Assembly (NCBI GenBank): GCA_031291095.1
Contig: JARLJR010000120.1
Span: 1 to 64,000, forward strand
DNA length: 64,000 nucleotides
Direction: 5' to 3'
DNA from: Legionella sp.
GTDB lineage: Bacteria > Pseudomonadota > Gammaproteobacteria > Legionellales > Legionellaceae
A model generated the notes under the pieces. It had not been told where the DNA came from, made no database searches, and saw only the letters and a list, made by a program, of their open reading frames with translations. Below are positions 24,893-34,483 of the stretch, in pieces (position 1 is the stretch's first letter; every line of letters starts with the position of its first letter). Position numbers and translations under genes: made by a program.

Positions 24893-26200
24893 ATGATTAC
24901 TCAGCAAGAATATCAGGCAAGAAGAAATAAATTAGCGCAGCAACTACCAGAAGGCAGTGTGGCGCTTATTATTGCGGCACATGAACAGTTACGCAATGGG
25001 GATGCTCATTATCGTTTTCGCCAGGACAGTAATTTTTATTATTTAACCGGCTTTAATGAACCGGATGCCATCTTAGTGCTGATTGCTGGAAAAGAAAATC
25101 AAAGCATTCTCTTTAATCGCCCGCGTAATCCTGCTGCTGAACAATGGACAGGTAGACGCCTGGGGCAACAAGGGGCAGTGGAAGAGCTGGGAATGCAGAT
25201 GGCTTTTTCTATTGATGATGTTGCCAAAGAGCTACCGGGTTTACTCAATGGTAAATCAGCTGTTTATTATTCTCTTGCTCGTAATGCTGAGTTGGAACAA
25301 TTGATTATGGATTCCCTGTCGGTGCTCAAAGATCAGGTGCGTCGAGGGGTTAAAGCGCCAAATTGCCTTTGCGATTTGGAGCCTATTTTAGGCGAAATGC
25401 GCCTAATTAAAAGTGAGGCGGAGTTGGATTTAATGCGTCAGGCGGCGCGTATTTCAGTGGATGCTCATCTGCGGGCTATGCGCCAATGCAAAGTGGTGCG
25501 CAACGAATATCAATTAGAGGCAGAATTGATTTATGAATTCAGCCGCCAGGGTTGCCGTAGTGTGGCCTATGATCCGATTGTTGGGGGTGGCGAAAATGCC
25601 TGCGTATTACATTACACTGATAATAGCCATCCTTTAAACTCAGGCGATCTGGTGCTGATTGATGCCGGTGGCGAATATGAAAATTATGCGGCGGACATTA
25701 CCCGCACTTTTCCCATCAATGGTAAGTTCAGCCCAGAACAAAAAAGTATTTATGAACTCGTACTTAAATCACAAAAAGCAGGAATTGCTGTAGTAAAACC
25801 AGGCACGCCCTGGAATGTAGTGCAACAAACCATCATTCGTATTTTAACGGAAGGCTTATGTGAACTGGGTATTTTACAGGGTGAGGTCGATGAGTTAATT
25901 ACGCAGGAAGCCTATAGACCTTTTTACATGCATAATTCAGGACATTGGCTTGGCTTAGATGTGCATGATAGTGGCGTGTATAAAATAGACGGTGAGTGGC
26001 GTCCTCTAGTGCCTGGAATGGTATTAACGGTTGAGCCGGGTTTATATATTAGTTCGAACATTCCTGGAGTAGATAAGCGTTGGTGGGGTATTGGAGTACG
26101 TATCGAAGATGATGTGGCAGTAACTGCTACTGGTTATGAAGTATTGACTGGGGCATTACCTGTTGATGTGGCGGACATTGAGGCATTAATGCGTGACTAA
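24893..26200 (+). CDS. pepP: Xaa-Pro aminopeptidase
   Basis: A metallopeptidase of 435 residues that removes N-terminal residues preceding proline. The N-terminal creatinase-like domain covers residues 1-170. The pita-bread domain has all ligands: two Asp in VLIDAGGEYENYAADITRTFP, His in HNSGHWLGLDVHD, Glu in LTVEPGLYI and Glu in GVRIEDDVAV. It lies 13 bases after ygfB and overlaps ubiH by eight bases, a conserved operon. Confidence 0.96.
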   Translation: MITQQEYQARRNKLAQQLPEGSVALIIAAHEQLRNGDAHYRFRQDSNFYYLTGFNEPDAILVLIAGKENQSILFNRPRNPAAEQWTGRRLGQQGAVEELGMQMAFSIDDVAKELPGLLNGKSAVYYSLARNAELEQLIMDSLSVLKDQVRRGVKAPNCLCDLEPILGEMRLIKSEAELDLMRQAARISVDAHLRAMRQCKVVRNEYQLEAELIYEFSRQGCRSVAYDPIVGGGENACVLHYTDNSHPLNSGDLVLIDAGGEYENYAADITRTFPINGKFSPEQKSIYELVLKSQKAGIAVVKPGTPWNVVQQTIIRILTEGLCELGILQGEVDELITQEAYRPFYMHNSGHWLGLDVHDSGVYKIDGEWRPLVPGMVLTVEPGLYISSNIPGVDKRWWGIGVRIEDDVAVTATGYEVLTGALPVDVADIEALMRD

Positions 26201-27392
26201 TAAAGAAATAGATATTCTGATTATTGGCGGGGGCCTGACTGGAGCTACGTTAATGTTGGCGTTGCAAGGACTGGGGTTTAGTTGCGTGTTAGTGGATGCA
26301 CATGCATTGGGACATAAAATCAATCCTGATTTTGATGCGCGTTCTTTGGCACTTTCTCCCGCGAGTCAGCGTATTTTAACTATGTTGGGTGTTTGGGAGC
26401 ATTTGCAGGCGCAGGCAACACCAATTGAAATGATTCATGTTTCGGATCAATCCCATTTTGGGGCATCGCGTTTGTATGGTGACGTTGATGCGCCTTTAGG
26501 CCATGTTGTGGAAATGCAATACATCAATCGTGCTCTGCATCAACTGTTGGATTCTCAGCAGATTTTGGCCCCGGCTACGGTTGAATCGCTCGATCTCAGT
26601 AAAAAAACGGTAACGATTAATACGGACGCTGGGCAAATAAATGTTGCTGCTCGTTTAATTGTTGCGGCTGATGGAACCCATTCTGCCGTACGACGTTTCT
26701 GCGGCTTACCTTCACAAACGAAGTTGTATGGACAGCAGGGCATTGTTGCCAATATTGGTTTGAGTCAACCACATGCCGGACGTGCTTATGAACGGTTCAC
26801 CGCTCATGGTCCTTTGGCATTATTGCCTATGCAAGACAATAGAATGTCTTTAGTGTGGGCAGTGCCGGCTAAAGAAGCAAGCCAACTGCTGGTATTATCT
26901 GATGATGAATTTTTACGTCAATTGCAACAGACTTTTGGATACCGATTGGGTCGTTTTACCAAAACCGGTAAGCGATCGTCTTTTCCTTTACAGCAAGTGT
27001 TAATGCCGCAACAAGTTAAGGAATCTGTGGTTTTTGTGGGAAATGCCGCGCATACCTTGCACCCGGTTGCAGGCCAGGGATTTAATCTAGGGCTTAGAGA
27101 TGTAGCCACCTTAGCACAATGCATTGCAAAGCATGGCTTAAATGCAGAAATGCTGGCACAGTACGTACAACTACGAGCTCATGATCAACGCATCATTACA
27201 CGCTTCACTGATGGTTTAATTAACTTATTTACCAGCCGCTTACCAGGCTTAGGGATTGCACGTGGTTTAGGTTTGGTTGCTCTTGATAATATTCCTAGCT
27301 TAAAAGGTCTTTTAGCACGCTATGCTCGTGGATTTGGTGGTGTTGTTCCTGATTTAGTCTGTGAGATTGCGTTAAACGAACACGAGGCATAA
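26193..27392 (+). CDS. ubiH: 2-octaprenyl-6-methoxyphenol hydroxylase
   Basis: An FAD monooxygenase of ubiquinone synthesis, 399 residues. The dinucleotide motif is LIIGGGLTGATLMLAL; the DG motif is AADGTHSAVRRFC; and the FAD ribityl motif VGNAAHTLHPVAGQGFNLGLRD has Asn in place of the usual Asp (GN), as in E. coli UbiH. It is membrane-associated, in complex with other Ubi proteins. Encoded between pepP and a second hydroxylase, the usual pepP-ubiH-ubiI order. Confidence 0.93.
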   Translation: MTNKEIDILIIGGGLTGATLMLALQGLGFSCVLVDAHALGHKINPDFDARSLALSPASQRILTMLGVWEHLQAQATPIEMIHVSDQSHFGASRLYGDVDAPLGHVVEMQYINRALHQLLDSQQILAPATVESLDLSKKTVTINTDAGQINVAARLIVAADGTHSAVRRFCGLPSQTKLYGQQGIVANIGLSQPHAGRAYERFTAHGPLALLPMQDNRMSLVWAVPAKEASQLLVLSDDEFLRQLQQTFGYRLGRFTKTGKRSSFPLQQVLMPQQVKESVVFVGNAAHTLHPVAGQGFNLGLRDVATLAQCIAKHGLNAEMLAQYVQLRAHDQRIITRFTDGLINLFTSRLPGLGIARGLGLVALDNIPSLKGLLARYARGFGGVVPDLVCEIALNEHEA

Positions 27393-27408
27393 GCCTAGAG
27401 GTAATAGA

Positions 27409-28575
27409 ATGAATTTGGAGTTTCATGTACTAATCATTGGCGGTGGGGTTGTTGGTTTAACCGCAGCCATTGCGATGGCGCAACGGGGTTACACCATCGC
27501 AGTGATTGATGCCGGTTCATTAACGGTTGATACCCATAAAACCGACTTGCGTGTTTATGCAATTAATCAAGCTTCAGAGACCTTATTACAGCAATTAGGT
27601 GCATGGCAGCATTTAGAACAATCTCGCCTTTCACCCTACAGCCAAATGTATGTTTGGGATGCCGTAAATGGCGCCCATATCGATTTTGATTCGCGTTGCG
27701 TAGCCAGTTCCCATTTGGGCACCATTATTGAAGAATCAGTACTAAAACAGGCTTTATTACACCAAGTTACCCAATATCCGGAAATTCATTTATTTCCCGA
27801 TTGTTGTGTGGATGCGGTGCATGAGGAGTCTCAGGGTATTAAAGTATGCAGTCAGCAGCAGAGTTGGGAAGGGCAGCTATTAATGGTTGCTGATGGAGCA
27901 AACTCACCGGCGCGGCAAAAACTCAAAGTTGCTTTAACCACGTGGCCTTATCAACAACAGGCAATTGTGGCGACGGTAGCTGTAGAAAAAGCGCATCAAC
28001 ATACAGCATATCAAGTATTTAACCCCGATGGTCCTTTAGCCTTTTTGCCGTTGGCAAATCCTAATGAATGCTCCATTGTTTGGTCTGTCGAATCAGAACG
28101 TGCCAAAAAGCTGATGGAATGCACGGCTGAGCAATTTAATGAGGAGTTAACTAACGCGTTTGCCAAAAAGTTAGGTTCGGCTCATTTAATCAGTACTCGT
28201 CATCAATTTCCTTTGCAAATGCGGCATGTAAAACAGTATACCGGCGCTCGCTGGCTACTGCTCGGAGATGCTGCTCATACGATACATCCTTTAGCTGGAC
28301 TGGGCTTAAATGTCGGCTTGGCTGATATTAATGCCTGGCTGCAGTGTTTGGATGCAGCGCAAGGTAATTTAGTATCTAAAAAGTCATTAGGAGCCTATCA
28401 ACGTGAACGCAAACATGCTGTTTGGCAAACGATCGCGCTGATGGAGGGATTCAAGCGATTATTTAGTAATTCATTTATGCCTATGGTTACTTTACGAGGA
28501 TTGGGATTAGGTTTTTGTAATACCTTTATGCCGATTAAGCGCTTGTTTATTCAACATGCTCGTGGCATGGGTTGA
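27409..28575 (+). CDS. ubiI: UbiI/VisC-family FAD hydroxylase
   Basis: A paralogue of the upstream UbiH, 388 residues, with LIIGGGVVGLTAAIAMA, VADGANSPARQKL and LLGDAAHTIHPLAGLGLNVGLAD. Position after ubiH points to UbiI (C5-hydroxylation of the ubiquinone ring), although UbiF-type enzymes share these motifs, so the exact ring position is an inference. It starts 16 bases after ubiH and is the last gene of the operon; a family B palindrome follows. Confidence 0.85.
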   Translation: MNLEFHVLIIGGGVVGLTAAIAMAQRGYTIAVIDAGSLTVDTHKTDLRVYAINQASETLLQQLGAWQHLEQSRLSPYSQMYVWDAVNGAHIDFDSRCVASSHLGTIIEESVLKQALLHQVTQYPEIHLFPDCCVDAVHEESQGIKVCSQQQSWEGQLLMVADGANSPARQKLKVALTTWPYQQQAIVATVAVEKAHQHTAYQVFNPDGPLAFLPLANPNECSIVWSVESERAKKLMECTAEQFNEELTNAFAKKLGSAHLISTRHQFPLQMRHVKQYTGARWLLLGDAAHTIHPLAGLGLNVGLADINAWLQCLDAAQGNLVSKKSLGAYQRERKHAVWQTIALMEGFKRLFSNSFMPMVTLRGLGLGFCNTFMPIKRLFIQHARGMG

Positions 28576-28602
28576 TTTACGATTTAACTTATAAGCTTAA
28601 TG

Positions 28603-28704
28603 TACGTCATCCTGAGGAGTTTACGACGAAGGATCTCCTGAATGTGGCATTATACTTATTTTGTCCTTATTCAGGAGATCCCTCACTGCGTTCGGGATGA
28701 TGTA
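28603..28704. repeat. Palindromic intergenic element, family B
   Basis: About 102 bp: TACGTCATCCTGAGG...GAAGGATCTCCTG and the mirrored CAGGAGATCCCTC...CGGGATGATGTA. It sits between convergent operons and may terminate both. Confidence 0.88.
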
Positions 28705-28723
28705 TTACTGGGATGTGCTACTC

Positions 28724-29674
28724 TCACCCACGAGCAAAAGTTCGGCGACTAAATGCCACTTTTTCTGCAACTGACTCATTAGGGTTTTCTTTTTGATGCG
28801 CTTCAATGGCGCGATAACGCTTTAGCCCACCTTCGCGGTTTGCAATTTGGATGTTTAATCCCGGACGTGCATTCAGTTCCAGCATTAAAGGACCTTGGTC
28901 TTTATCGAGCACAATATCCACGCCAAGATAACCTAAACCGGTTAAATCATAGCAACTGGATGCAATTTCCAATATTTTATTCCAGTAGGGAACTTCGATT
29001 CCAACAATCGGGTTTAGAGTATCTGGGTGATAATCAATGGTGTCATTATGAAATACCCCCCCTAATGTTTTCCCAGTTGCTAAATCTACACCAACGCCAA
29101 TAGCTCCTTGGTGTAAGTTTGCTTTACCGCCTGATAAACGCGTGGGAAGTCTCACCATCGCCATCGCGGGGTAGCCTAATAAAGAAATAATGCGAATATC
29201 AGGAATGCCTTCATAACTGACCTCGGCAAAGACGGGGTCCACTACCACGCGTTTTTCGATAATTGCGTAGTCAGAAGAACCGCCCAGACTGTAAGCACCA
29301 GATAATAAACAGGATAAATGGTAGCTCAGCTCTTGGGCTGTAGTAAGTTTTCCATTAATTTGGCGATAACGGCCGTAGACCTTATCTTTAAATACTAAAA
29401 TACCATCGCCACCAGAACCTCGAGCAGGCTTCACCACAAAATCATCGTAGGGTGCAAACAGCGTTTCAATCGATTTTATTTGCTGTTCTGTTTCGATGAT
29501 TTCATATAAGGGGGGAACAGCTATACCTGCTTGCAGGGCTAATTTTTTAGTCTTAAGTTTATCATCAACCAAGGGGAACAATTTTCTTGGGTTATAACGT
29601 AATACAAAATCAGTATTCCGTTGGTTAATGCTTAATATCCCGTGGTCTTTTAAACGGCGAAACAAATTAATCAT
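28724..29674 (-). CDS. Alpha-L-glutamate-ligase-like ATP-grasp protein
   Basis: A RimK-related ATP-grasp enzyme of 316 residues. Nucleotide-binding segments are DDFVVKPARGSGGDGILVF and AIIEKRVVVDPVFAEVSYEGIPDIRII; the metal-binding end is PLMLELNARPGLNIQIANREG. Family members in the three-gene cluster with a 7TM inactive transglutaminase and a retropepsin-like protease are thought to modify a peptide or protein C-terminus; the substrate is unknown. It overlaps the upstream gene by four bases (ATGA). Confidence 0.9.
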   Translation of the reverse strand: MINLFRRLKDHGILSINQRNTDFVLRYNPRKLFPLVDDKLKTKKLALQAGIAVPPLYEIIETEQQIKSIETLFAPYDDFVVKPARGSGGDGILVFKDKVYGRYRQINGKLTTAQELSYHLSCLLSGAYSLGGSSDYAIIEKRVVVDPVFAEVSYEGIPDIRIISLLGYPAMAMVRLPTRLSGGKANLHQGAIGVGVDLATGKTLGGVFHNDTIDYHPDTLNPIVGIEVPYWNKILEIASSCYDLTGLGYLGVDIVLDKDQGPLMLELNARPGLNIQIANREGGLKRYRAIEAHQKENPNESVAEKVAFSRRTFARG

Positions 29675-31194
29675 TTTTCTCTCGCAAGCACTTTAAAGCG
29701 CTTTAACTCAAACAATCGATAGCCACGATATTGCCCGAACCATAAAATCAGTGCGAGTAATACTAAAAGTAATTCGGGGAATGCGAAAATTAAATATTGC
29801 AGAGGCTCATAACTCATTGCCCAATAAGAAATTACCGCTGCAAATAAACTACCAGCCCCTGATTTGATTGCCTCTGATGCACCGCGCTCATCCCAGGTGA
29901 TACACATGCGCTCAATAGTCATGGTTAAAATAACCATGGGGAAGAGTGCTACTGATAAACCAGCATCCAAACCAAGGTTTTGGCTGACCACACTAATGAA
30001 GATCATGAGCAAAATGACTACAGTGAGAATGGCTGCCAATCGCGGCACCAAAAGCAGCCGCAATTGATCGAGATAAAAGCGTGCTAAAAGTCCAAATGAC
30101 ACCACCGTGACAAACAGACAGATTCCCCAAATGACATGGGTTTCTCTAAAGGCCAAGGCAATTAATACTGGCATGAAGGTGCCAAACGTCTTAATCCCGA
30201 TGAAATTGCGGAGAATTAAAATAATAAAAGCACCAATCGGTACGGTAAGTAAAATTTTATAGAGCGCTTGCACGTTTACTGGAAGTTGCAGTAACGAAAA
30301 GCGCAATAGTTGAGAATCTGATTGTAAGCCTCGTGATTTGGCAATGCTTAAGGCATTAATAGGGGTAGGCGACACCGTAATGTTAAATAATGGTTTTTTA
30401 CCACCAGTCACATTAAATACGGGCTCATTACCGTATTGCCAGATCAAAAAGTCTTTGGGTAAGCCTGCACCACCGGTTTTAGGATTAATATAAATCCAGT
30501 TTTTGCCATTAAACACTGCTAAAAAGAATTTTAGCTCGGCTTTATTTTGCTGCGATAAGTAAATACCTTTTACTGGCATGGCCGAAATTTTTGATTGATT
30601 CAAAATTAAGATGGCGGCATCAATGATTTGTTCATCAGTAAACTCGTTACCAACTAATAGCTTGGCATTTCCATCTTGTTTATTCAGTTCTTTAACTGTA
30701 CTTTGAGCAAAAGTCTTAATGTCCGCTGAGGTTTGTCTTACTTGATTGGTAATTGTTTCTACGGCAGATTTCTGGCTTTCATTCAAGGGCTGTGACTTGA
30801 TGGCGGTTGGAGCACCTAAGGGTGAATCATTGGCATCAGCTTGTCGGAATATCGCTCGATAATATAAGGATTGTGCGCCATGTGCTCGTCGTATGGACCA
30901 CACTGTTTCTCGGTTATCGCCATTGAGGTTGGTGGTCACCCCATAGTTTCGCGAAACAAAGTACTCATCGAGAATGGCGAAGTGTGGGGGTAAGTAGGGA
31001 ATATTGAAACTGGCTTTAATGGGGGTACTGGGGTCAGCAACAAAGCGCAAGTTGGATTCTACCATCCAGCTATTGACCGTTTCAGTATCGGTTAGCGGCA
31101 CGTCCAGGACGAGATGCCGATACAAAAAGATTCCCGTTCCTAAAATAAATAACGTGAGGATAAGACCATAAACGTGACGCGTATTGTTTTTCAT
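29671..31194 (-). CDS. Inactive transglutaminase / 7TM protein
   Basis: A 507-residue membrane protein. After one N-terminal helix (VYGLILTLFILGTGIFLYRH), a periplasmic part (about 30-270) has a transglutaminase-like fold of the UUP1 group; residues such as KNWIYINPKTG are conserved, but no catalytic Cys-His-Asp set is apparent. The C-terminal half has seven helices (ILLTVPIGAFIILILRNFIG onward). It links outer events to the cytosolic ATP-grasp enzyme next door. Coupled by ATGA to the ligase and by TAATG to the protease gene. Confidence 0.88.
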   Translation of the reverse strand: MKNNTRHVYGLILTLFILGTGIFLYRHLVLDVPLTDTETVNSWMVESNLRFVADPSTPIKASFNIPYLPPHFAILDEYFVSRNYGVTTNLNGDNRETVWSIRRAHGAQSLYYRAIFRQADANDSPLGAPTAIKSQPLNESQKSAVETITNQVRQTSADIKTFAQSTVKELNKQDGNAKLLVGNEFTDEQIIDAAILILNQSKISAMPVKGIYLSQQNKAELKFFLAVFNGKNWIYINPKTGGAGLPKDFLIWQYGNEPVFNVTGGKKPLFNITVSPTPINALSIAKSRGLQSDSQLLRFSLLQLPVNVQALYKILLTVPIGAFIILILRNFIGIKTFGTFMPVLIALAFRETHVIWGICLFVTVVSFGLLARFYLDQLRLLLVPRLAAILTVVILLMIFISVVSQNLGLDAGLSVALFPMVILTMTIERMCITWDERGASEAIKSGAGSLFAAVISYWAMSYEPLQYLIFAFPELLLVLLALILWFGQYRGYRLFELKRFKVLAREK

Positions 31195-31712
31195 TATTTC
31201 TTACTGCTCTGGGTTTTAACGGTAAAAGTCAAGGCAGGATCTACTGCACCATTAAATGCAATAATGGCATCTCTACCCAATAATAAAGGATAATTGAAAC
31301 GTTTGCGGTTGGTTAAATTAACTTTAATTGTTCTAACTTGATCTCCAAGTTGTATTGGAAGTAATACAACAGGGCGTTTGATGGGCTCATGGGGTAATAA
31401 GCCGGAGCCATTTTCACCGACACGGACTTTAATTTTTACCCGGCCCTTATATTCTCCTTCGAAAATGTAGTCCCCAGTTTTAGTCGGCACCGTAAAGCGT
31501 AAATAGGGCACTCCTTTTACGTTTACTTCGGTAATATTGGTTGCATTTAATGATGCTGATTTAGCACCGGTATCTAATTTTGCTGATAAGACTAAATCTT
31601 TCTCCGGAAATGAAATTTTTTCAACATAACCATAAATGTGTACTGCATCTTTTGCCATAAGGGGTCCAGTCATTAGTGACATAAAAATAAAGAGAGCAGA
31701 TATTGTTCTCAT
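31194..31712 (-). CDS. Retropepsin-like 'ATP-dependent zinc protease' family protein
   Basis: A 172-residue exported protein. Signal peptide ISALFIFMSLMTGPLMA, then KLDTGAKSASLNAT, the D-T-G-A signature of aspartic retropepsin-like folds, and LLGRDAIIAFNGAVDPA near the C-terminus. The family is annotated as a putative zinc protease, but the visible catalytic motif is the aspartate one. First gene of the three-gene operon, in the order known from many gammaproteobacteria. Confidence 0.88.
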   Translation of the reverse strand: MRTISALFIFMSLMTGPLMAKDAVHIYGYVEKISFPEKDLVLSAKLDTGAKSASLNATNITEVNVKGVPYLRFTVPTKTGDYIFEGEYKGRVKIKVRVGENGSGLLPHEPIKRPVVLLPIQLGDQVRTIKVNLTNRKRFNYPLLLGRDAIIAFNGAVDPALTFTVKTQSSKK

Positions 31713-31920
31713 TTAATCCTCGTTCCTGAGTTGTATATACCTGAAAAATTATCAAAGTATAGAAGTTTCAATCGTGTTGGAGCAATATCGTAGCAGGTTT
31801 GCACTCTAAGTCACAGTCTGTAAATGGGTTTCATTAAATATTTTTTGTCAGAAGAAGATTGTGTTATTATTAACGATGGCCATCGAGATTGTATTTTTTT
31901 GATTCAGTGTGGATTTATAA

Positions 31921-31949
31921 TTGACATCAAGTCTAACAAAGAATATAAT
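31921..31949 (+). promoter_or_regulatory. Perfect sigma-70 promoter
   Basis: TTGACA (31921-31926), a 17-base spacer and TATAAT (31944-31949) match the consensus at all twelve positions. The start codon of the next gene lies 36 bases beyond. Unregulated, this would be very strong, so a repressor or attenuation is to be expected. Confidence 0.85.
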
Positions 31950-31984
31950 ATCGTTCAATCTTAACTGATGGTCTTGTGTGACGC

Positions 31985-33853
31985 ATGTCTCTTAAGAATG
32001 AAGAAGATTCGTCGAAAAAGCGTAAAGAATTAGTGTTCTTATTGGCAATTGCCGGTCTCATCGATGCGCAAAGTGTTCTTCTAGCCCAGGAGCTGGAAAA
32101 AGACCGCACTATTCATCACGTCTATAACGTTTTTGATTCCCTCAGTTCTTCCTATAGCATGTTCAAATTCTTTTTTGAAGTGTGTATTTCCAGCAGCAAT
32201 GATCCTGATTTAATGCGTCGAGTCTTGTGTTCTCCCCAGGGGATGTCCTTATTTATTAGTGAAGCTCTGTTTTTAGTTAGCTTTGCTTTTTTCGCAAGTT
32301 ATTTTGAAAAAGAAAAAAATAAGGAACCAGAAAAACGCGATGAGATGAAATATTTTATTGCAGCCTCCTGGCCTTATTTTCGCGATATGATGAAAGGAAT
32401 GAAAAATGCGTATAAGGGATGGAAAAGTTTAGTTCAAATTATTGGTATTTTAAGTGCAGCAGATCTAAAGTTTCTCATCGTTCCTATAGGATTGGTCTTA
32501 GGACTGGTGGCAACACTTAATCGTTTTCTACAGCGTTCGACCGAAGAGCAGCGTAAAAAGAAAATGACCGCCAATAAAGACCTGTTAAAACGCCTCAATG
32601 ATAAAAGTATGCCTTTTTTAACTAAAGAAGAGCATGACGATTATTTAAAAGATCCAAGCAAAATTCAATATCAAACGATGAGCGAACGTGCAATGGATTT
32701 GCTTGCACGCGCCTTAGGCGGTTTGATCGACAGCCTTTACTTATATGCCGGCGTGATTAGTCTGGCCGTATTAACTCCACAAGTATTTGCGGTTATGGCG
32801 GGATTCACGATAATTTTTTCTGTAGCGTGTGTTGCTTCGCGTATTTATGAAGGATATGAAGCACAGCGAGAGCTATTGGCAACTCAAACGCGTTGTAAAC
32901 TGGCGTTAGTTGCTAAAGAATTAGAAACGACTTATGGAAAGTTTGCGCGCTCTGAGAATGTATATTCCCAGGATACAAAGCGTGACGTATCCCGCTTAAT
33001 TGCACAATTTATTTTATTACAAAAAGAATTAAAAGAACAAACTACCCCGAGCTATGCCACGATATTTTTCTTGGGGGTCAAAAATGGTCTATTCGGCTAT
33101 GGTGTATTAACCAGTTTTTTATTTATGGCTACCTCCGTATTTAGCGTGGGTACAGCGCTTTTTCCGCCGGCATTATTAATTGCTATTATTTCATCGGGTA
33201 TTGCGTCAATTATCAGTGTTACCGCTTTTTTGATGCACTCTCATCAACAATATTTGCAAGAGCAAGGCCAGAAGCATACGGTTGTCGATGAGTCGCTTCA
33301 CCAGCTTAGCCACTTGCAGAATAATATAACCTCTGACAATTACACCGCACCTTCAGTGGAAACATTAAAACAATGGCTCGGTGATGCGCGTAAGCCTGCA
33401 GATACTCAAAAGTCTTTAACCCAAGAATGGCTTGAAGTGTTCCGCTCCTTCTTTTCAGGGATTTCCAAAGGAAATAATTTTGCAAGTTTAATCGCCTTAG
33501 CGTTCTTACAGACGGACCCCCAAGACCATGAGCACGGTCCATCGGCGATGCTGATGCTTACTGTTGCGAGTGCGGCGGTGTTTTCAGCGGTTTTATCACT
33601 GCGGGCTTTAGCACGTGGATTAGGCCGAGAAAATGCGGCTAAGAATAAAGAGAACGTTATTGTAGAAAGAGCGGTGGATGAGGTAATGAAAACCAAGGCC
33701 GCAGGGGAGTCAAGCGAGAGTGGTGAAACATCTCCGCCTGCTTCCCTTAAAAGAACACTTGCCTTTCATAACATTTACAATTTCTTCCAACCAAAAGCGC
33801 CACAGTCACCCACACTTACACTGCTGGAGCATAAAGTTCAGGGTTTAACGTAG
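31985..33853 (+). CDS. Multi-pass membrane protein, effector candidate
   Basis: A 622-residue protein I do not recognise. It has at least five hydrophobic segments or hairpins: around residues 92-112 (LFISEALFLVSFAFFASYF), 165-180, 255-295, 380-430 and 515-535. These are separated by basic helical stretches, and there is no signal peptide. The N-terminus is charged (SLKNEEDSSKKRKE) and the C-terminus is Ser/Pro-rich with short hydrophobic ends (NIYNFFQPKAPQSP, TLLEHKVQGLT). Large helical membrane proteins of this kind without housekeeping homologues are common among Dot/Icm effectors. The last 38 bases overlap the convergent DUF4254 gene. It has a consensus promoter. Confidence 0.7.
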   Translation: MSLKNEEDSSKKRKELVFLLAIAGLIDAQSVLLAQELEKDRTIHHVYNVFDSLSSSYSMFKFFFEVCISSSNDPDLMRRVLCSPQGMSLFISEALFLVSFAFFASYFEKEKNKEPEKRDEMKYFIAASWPYFRDMMKGMKNAYKGWKSLVQIIGILSAADLKFLIVPIGLVLGLVATLNRFLQRSTEEQRKKKMTANKDLLKRLNDKSMPFLTKEEHDDYLKDPSKIQYQTMSERAMDLLARALGGLIDSLYLYAGVISLAVLTPQVFAVMAGFTIIFSVACVASRIYEGYEAQRELLATQTRCKLALVAKELETTYGKFARSENVYSQDTKRDVSRLIAQFILLQKELKEQTTPSYATIFFLGVKNGLFGYGVLTSFLFMATSVFSVGTALFPPALLIAIISSGIASIISVTAFLMHSHQQYLQEQGQKHTVVDESLHQLSHLQNNITSDNYTAPSVETLKQWLGDARKPADTQKSLTQEWLEVFRSFFSGISKGNNFASLIALAFLQTDPQDHEHGPSAMLMLTVASAAVFSAVLSLRALARGLGRENAAKNKENVIVERAVDEVMKTKAAGESSESGETSPPASLKRTLAFHNIYNFFQPKAPQSPTLTLLEHKVQGLT

Positions 33854-34409
33854 GATCGTTATACATTTTAAATTGATGATACACTCTAAAAGTACGTTTT
33901 TTCGCTAAGATTTCATCAAAAAAAGTATCCAAACAAAAAGCCAATTGTTCTAATTGTTGCTGAATCACCGTTAATTTTTCATAACAGCTGCGACGATGTT
34001 CTTCATTGACGTCCTGACGTTTGGTTTGTAGGGCCATGTGATAGGACTTAAGCGCTAAAATGGATAATCGATCAATGATCATTCCTGGCGATTCTGAGTT
34101 AACTGGGCATTGGTCGTGCGCAGCTGGTTGCAATAGATTAAAAAGCCAAGTATCCATTGCTTCCATACGATTATTGCGTGCTTGATTGCATTGATCAATT
34201 TCACGTTTGGCCTGATAGACAAATTCAGAGCCCATATCATCACGTCGGGCGCGGTCTTCAGCGTGCCAGAGCTGATAATTAAAGGCGTGATTTTCTTCAA
34301 CTAGACGATAAAAGCCGTTATGTTGAGAAGATACTCCTGAGGCTTTCCATTGATTGATACATGCGTGATGTAGTTCGGTAATGGTTGATGTCTGAATTCG
34401 TTCCGACAT
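33816..34409 (-). CDS. DUF4254 protein
   Basis: A 197-residue all-helical cytosolic protein with the DUF4254 pattern: NHAFNYQLWHAEDRARRDDMGSEFVYQAKREIDQCNQARN followed by the NNRMEAMD and SPGMIIDRLSILALKSYHM segments. In other bacteria such genes are found near glycosyltransferase or LPS loci, but the function is unknown. Its 3' end overlaps that of the membrane effector candidate by 38 bases, tail to tail, so the two transcripts share antisense sequence. Confidence 0.85.
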   Translation of the reverse strand: MSERIQTSTITELHHACINQWKASGVSSQHNGFYRLVEENHAFNYQLWHAEDRARRDDMGSEFVYQAKREIDQCNQARNNRMEAMDTWLFNLLQPAAHDQCPVNSESPGMIIDRLSILALKSYHMALQTKRQDVNEEHRRSCYEKLTVIQQQLEQLAFCLDTFFDEILAKKRTFRVYHQFKMYNDPTLNPELYAPAV

Positions 34410-34483
34410 ATTTTATCCTGCAAATATAAAAAACAGGAAGTGTACCCTAAAAAAAGTAGTGGGATCCATAGAAAAGTGGTCGT

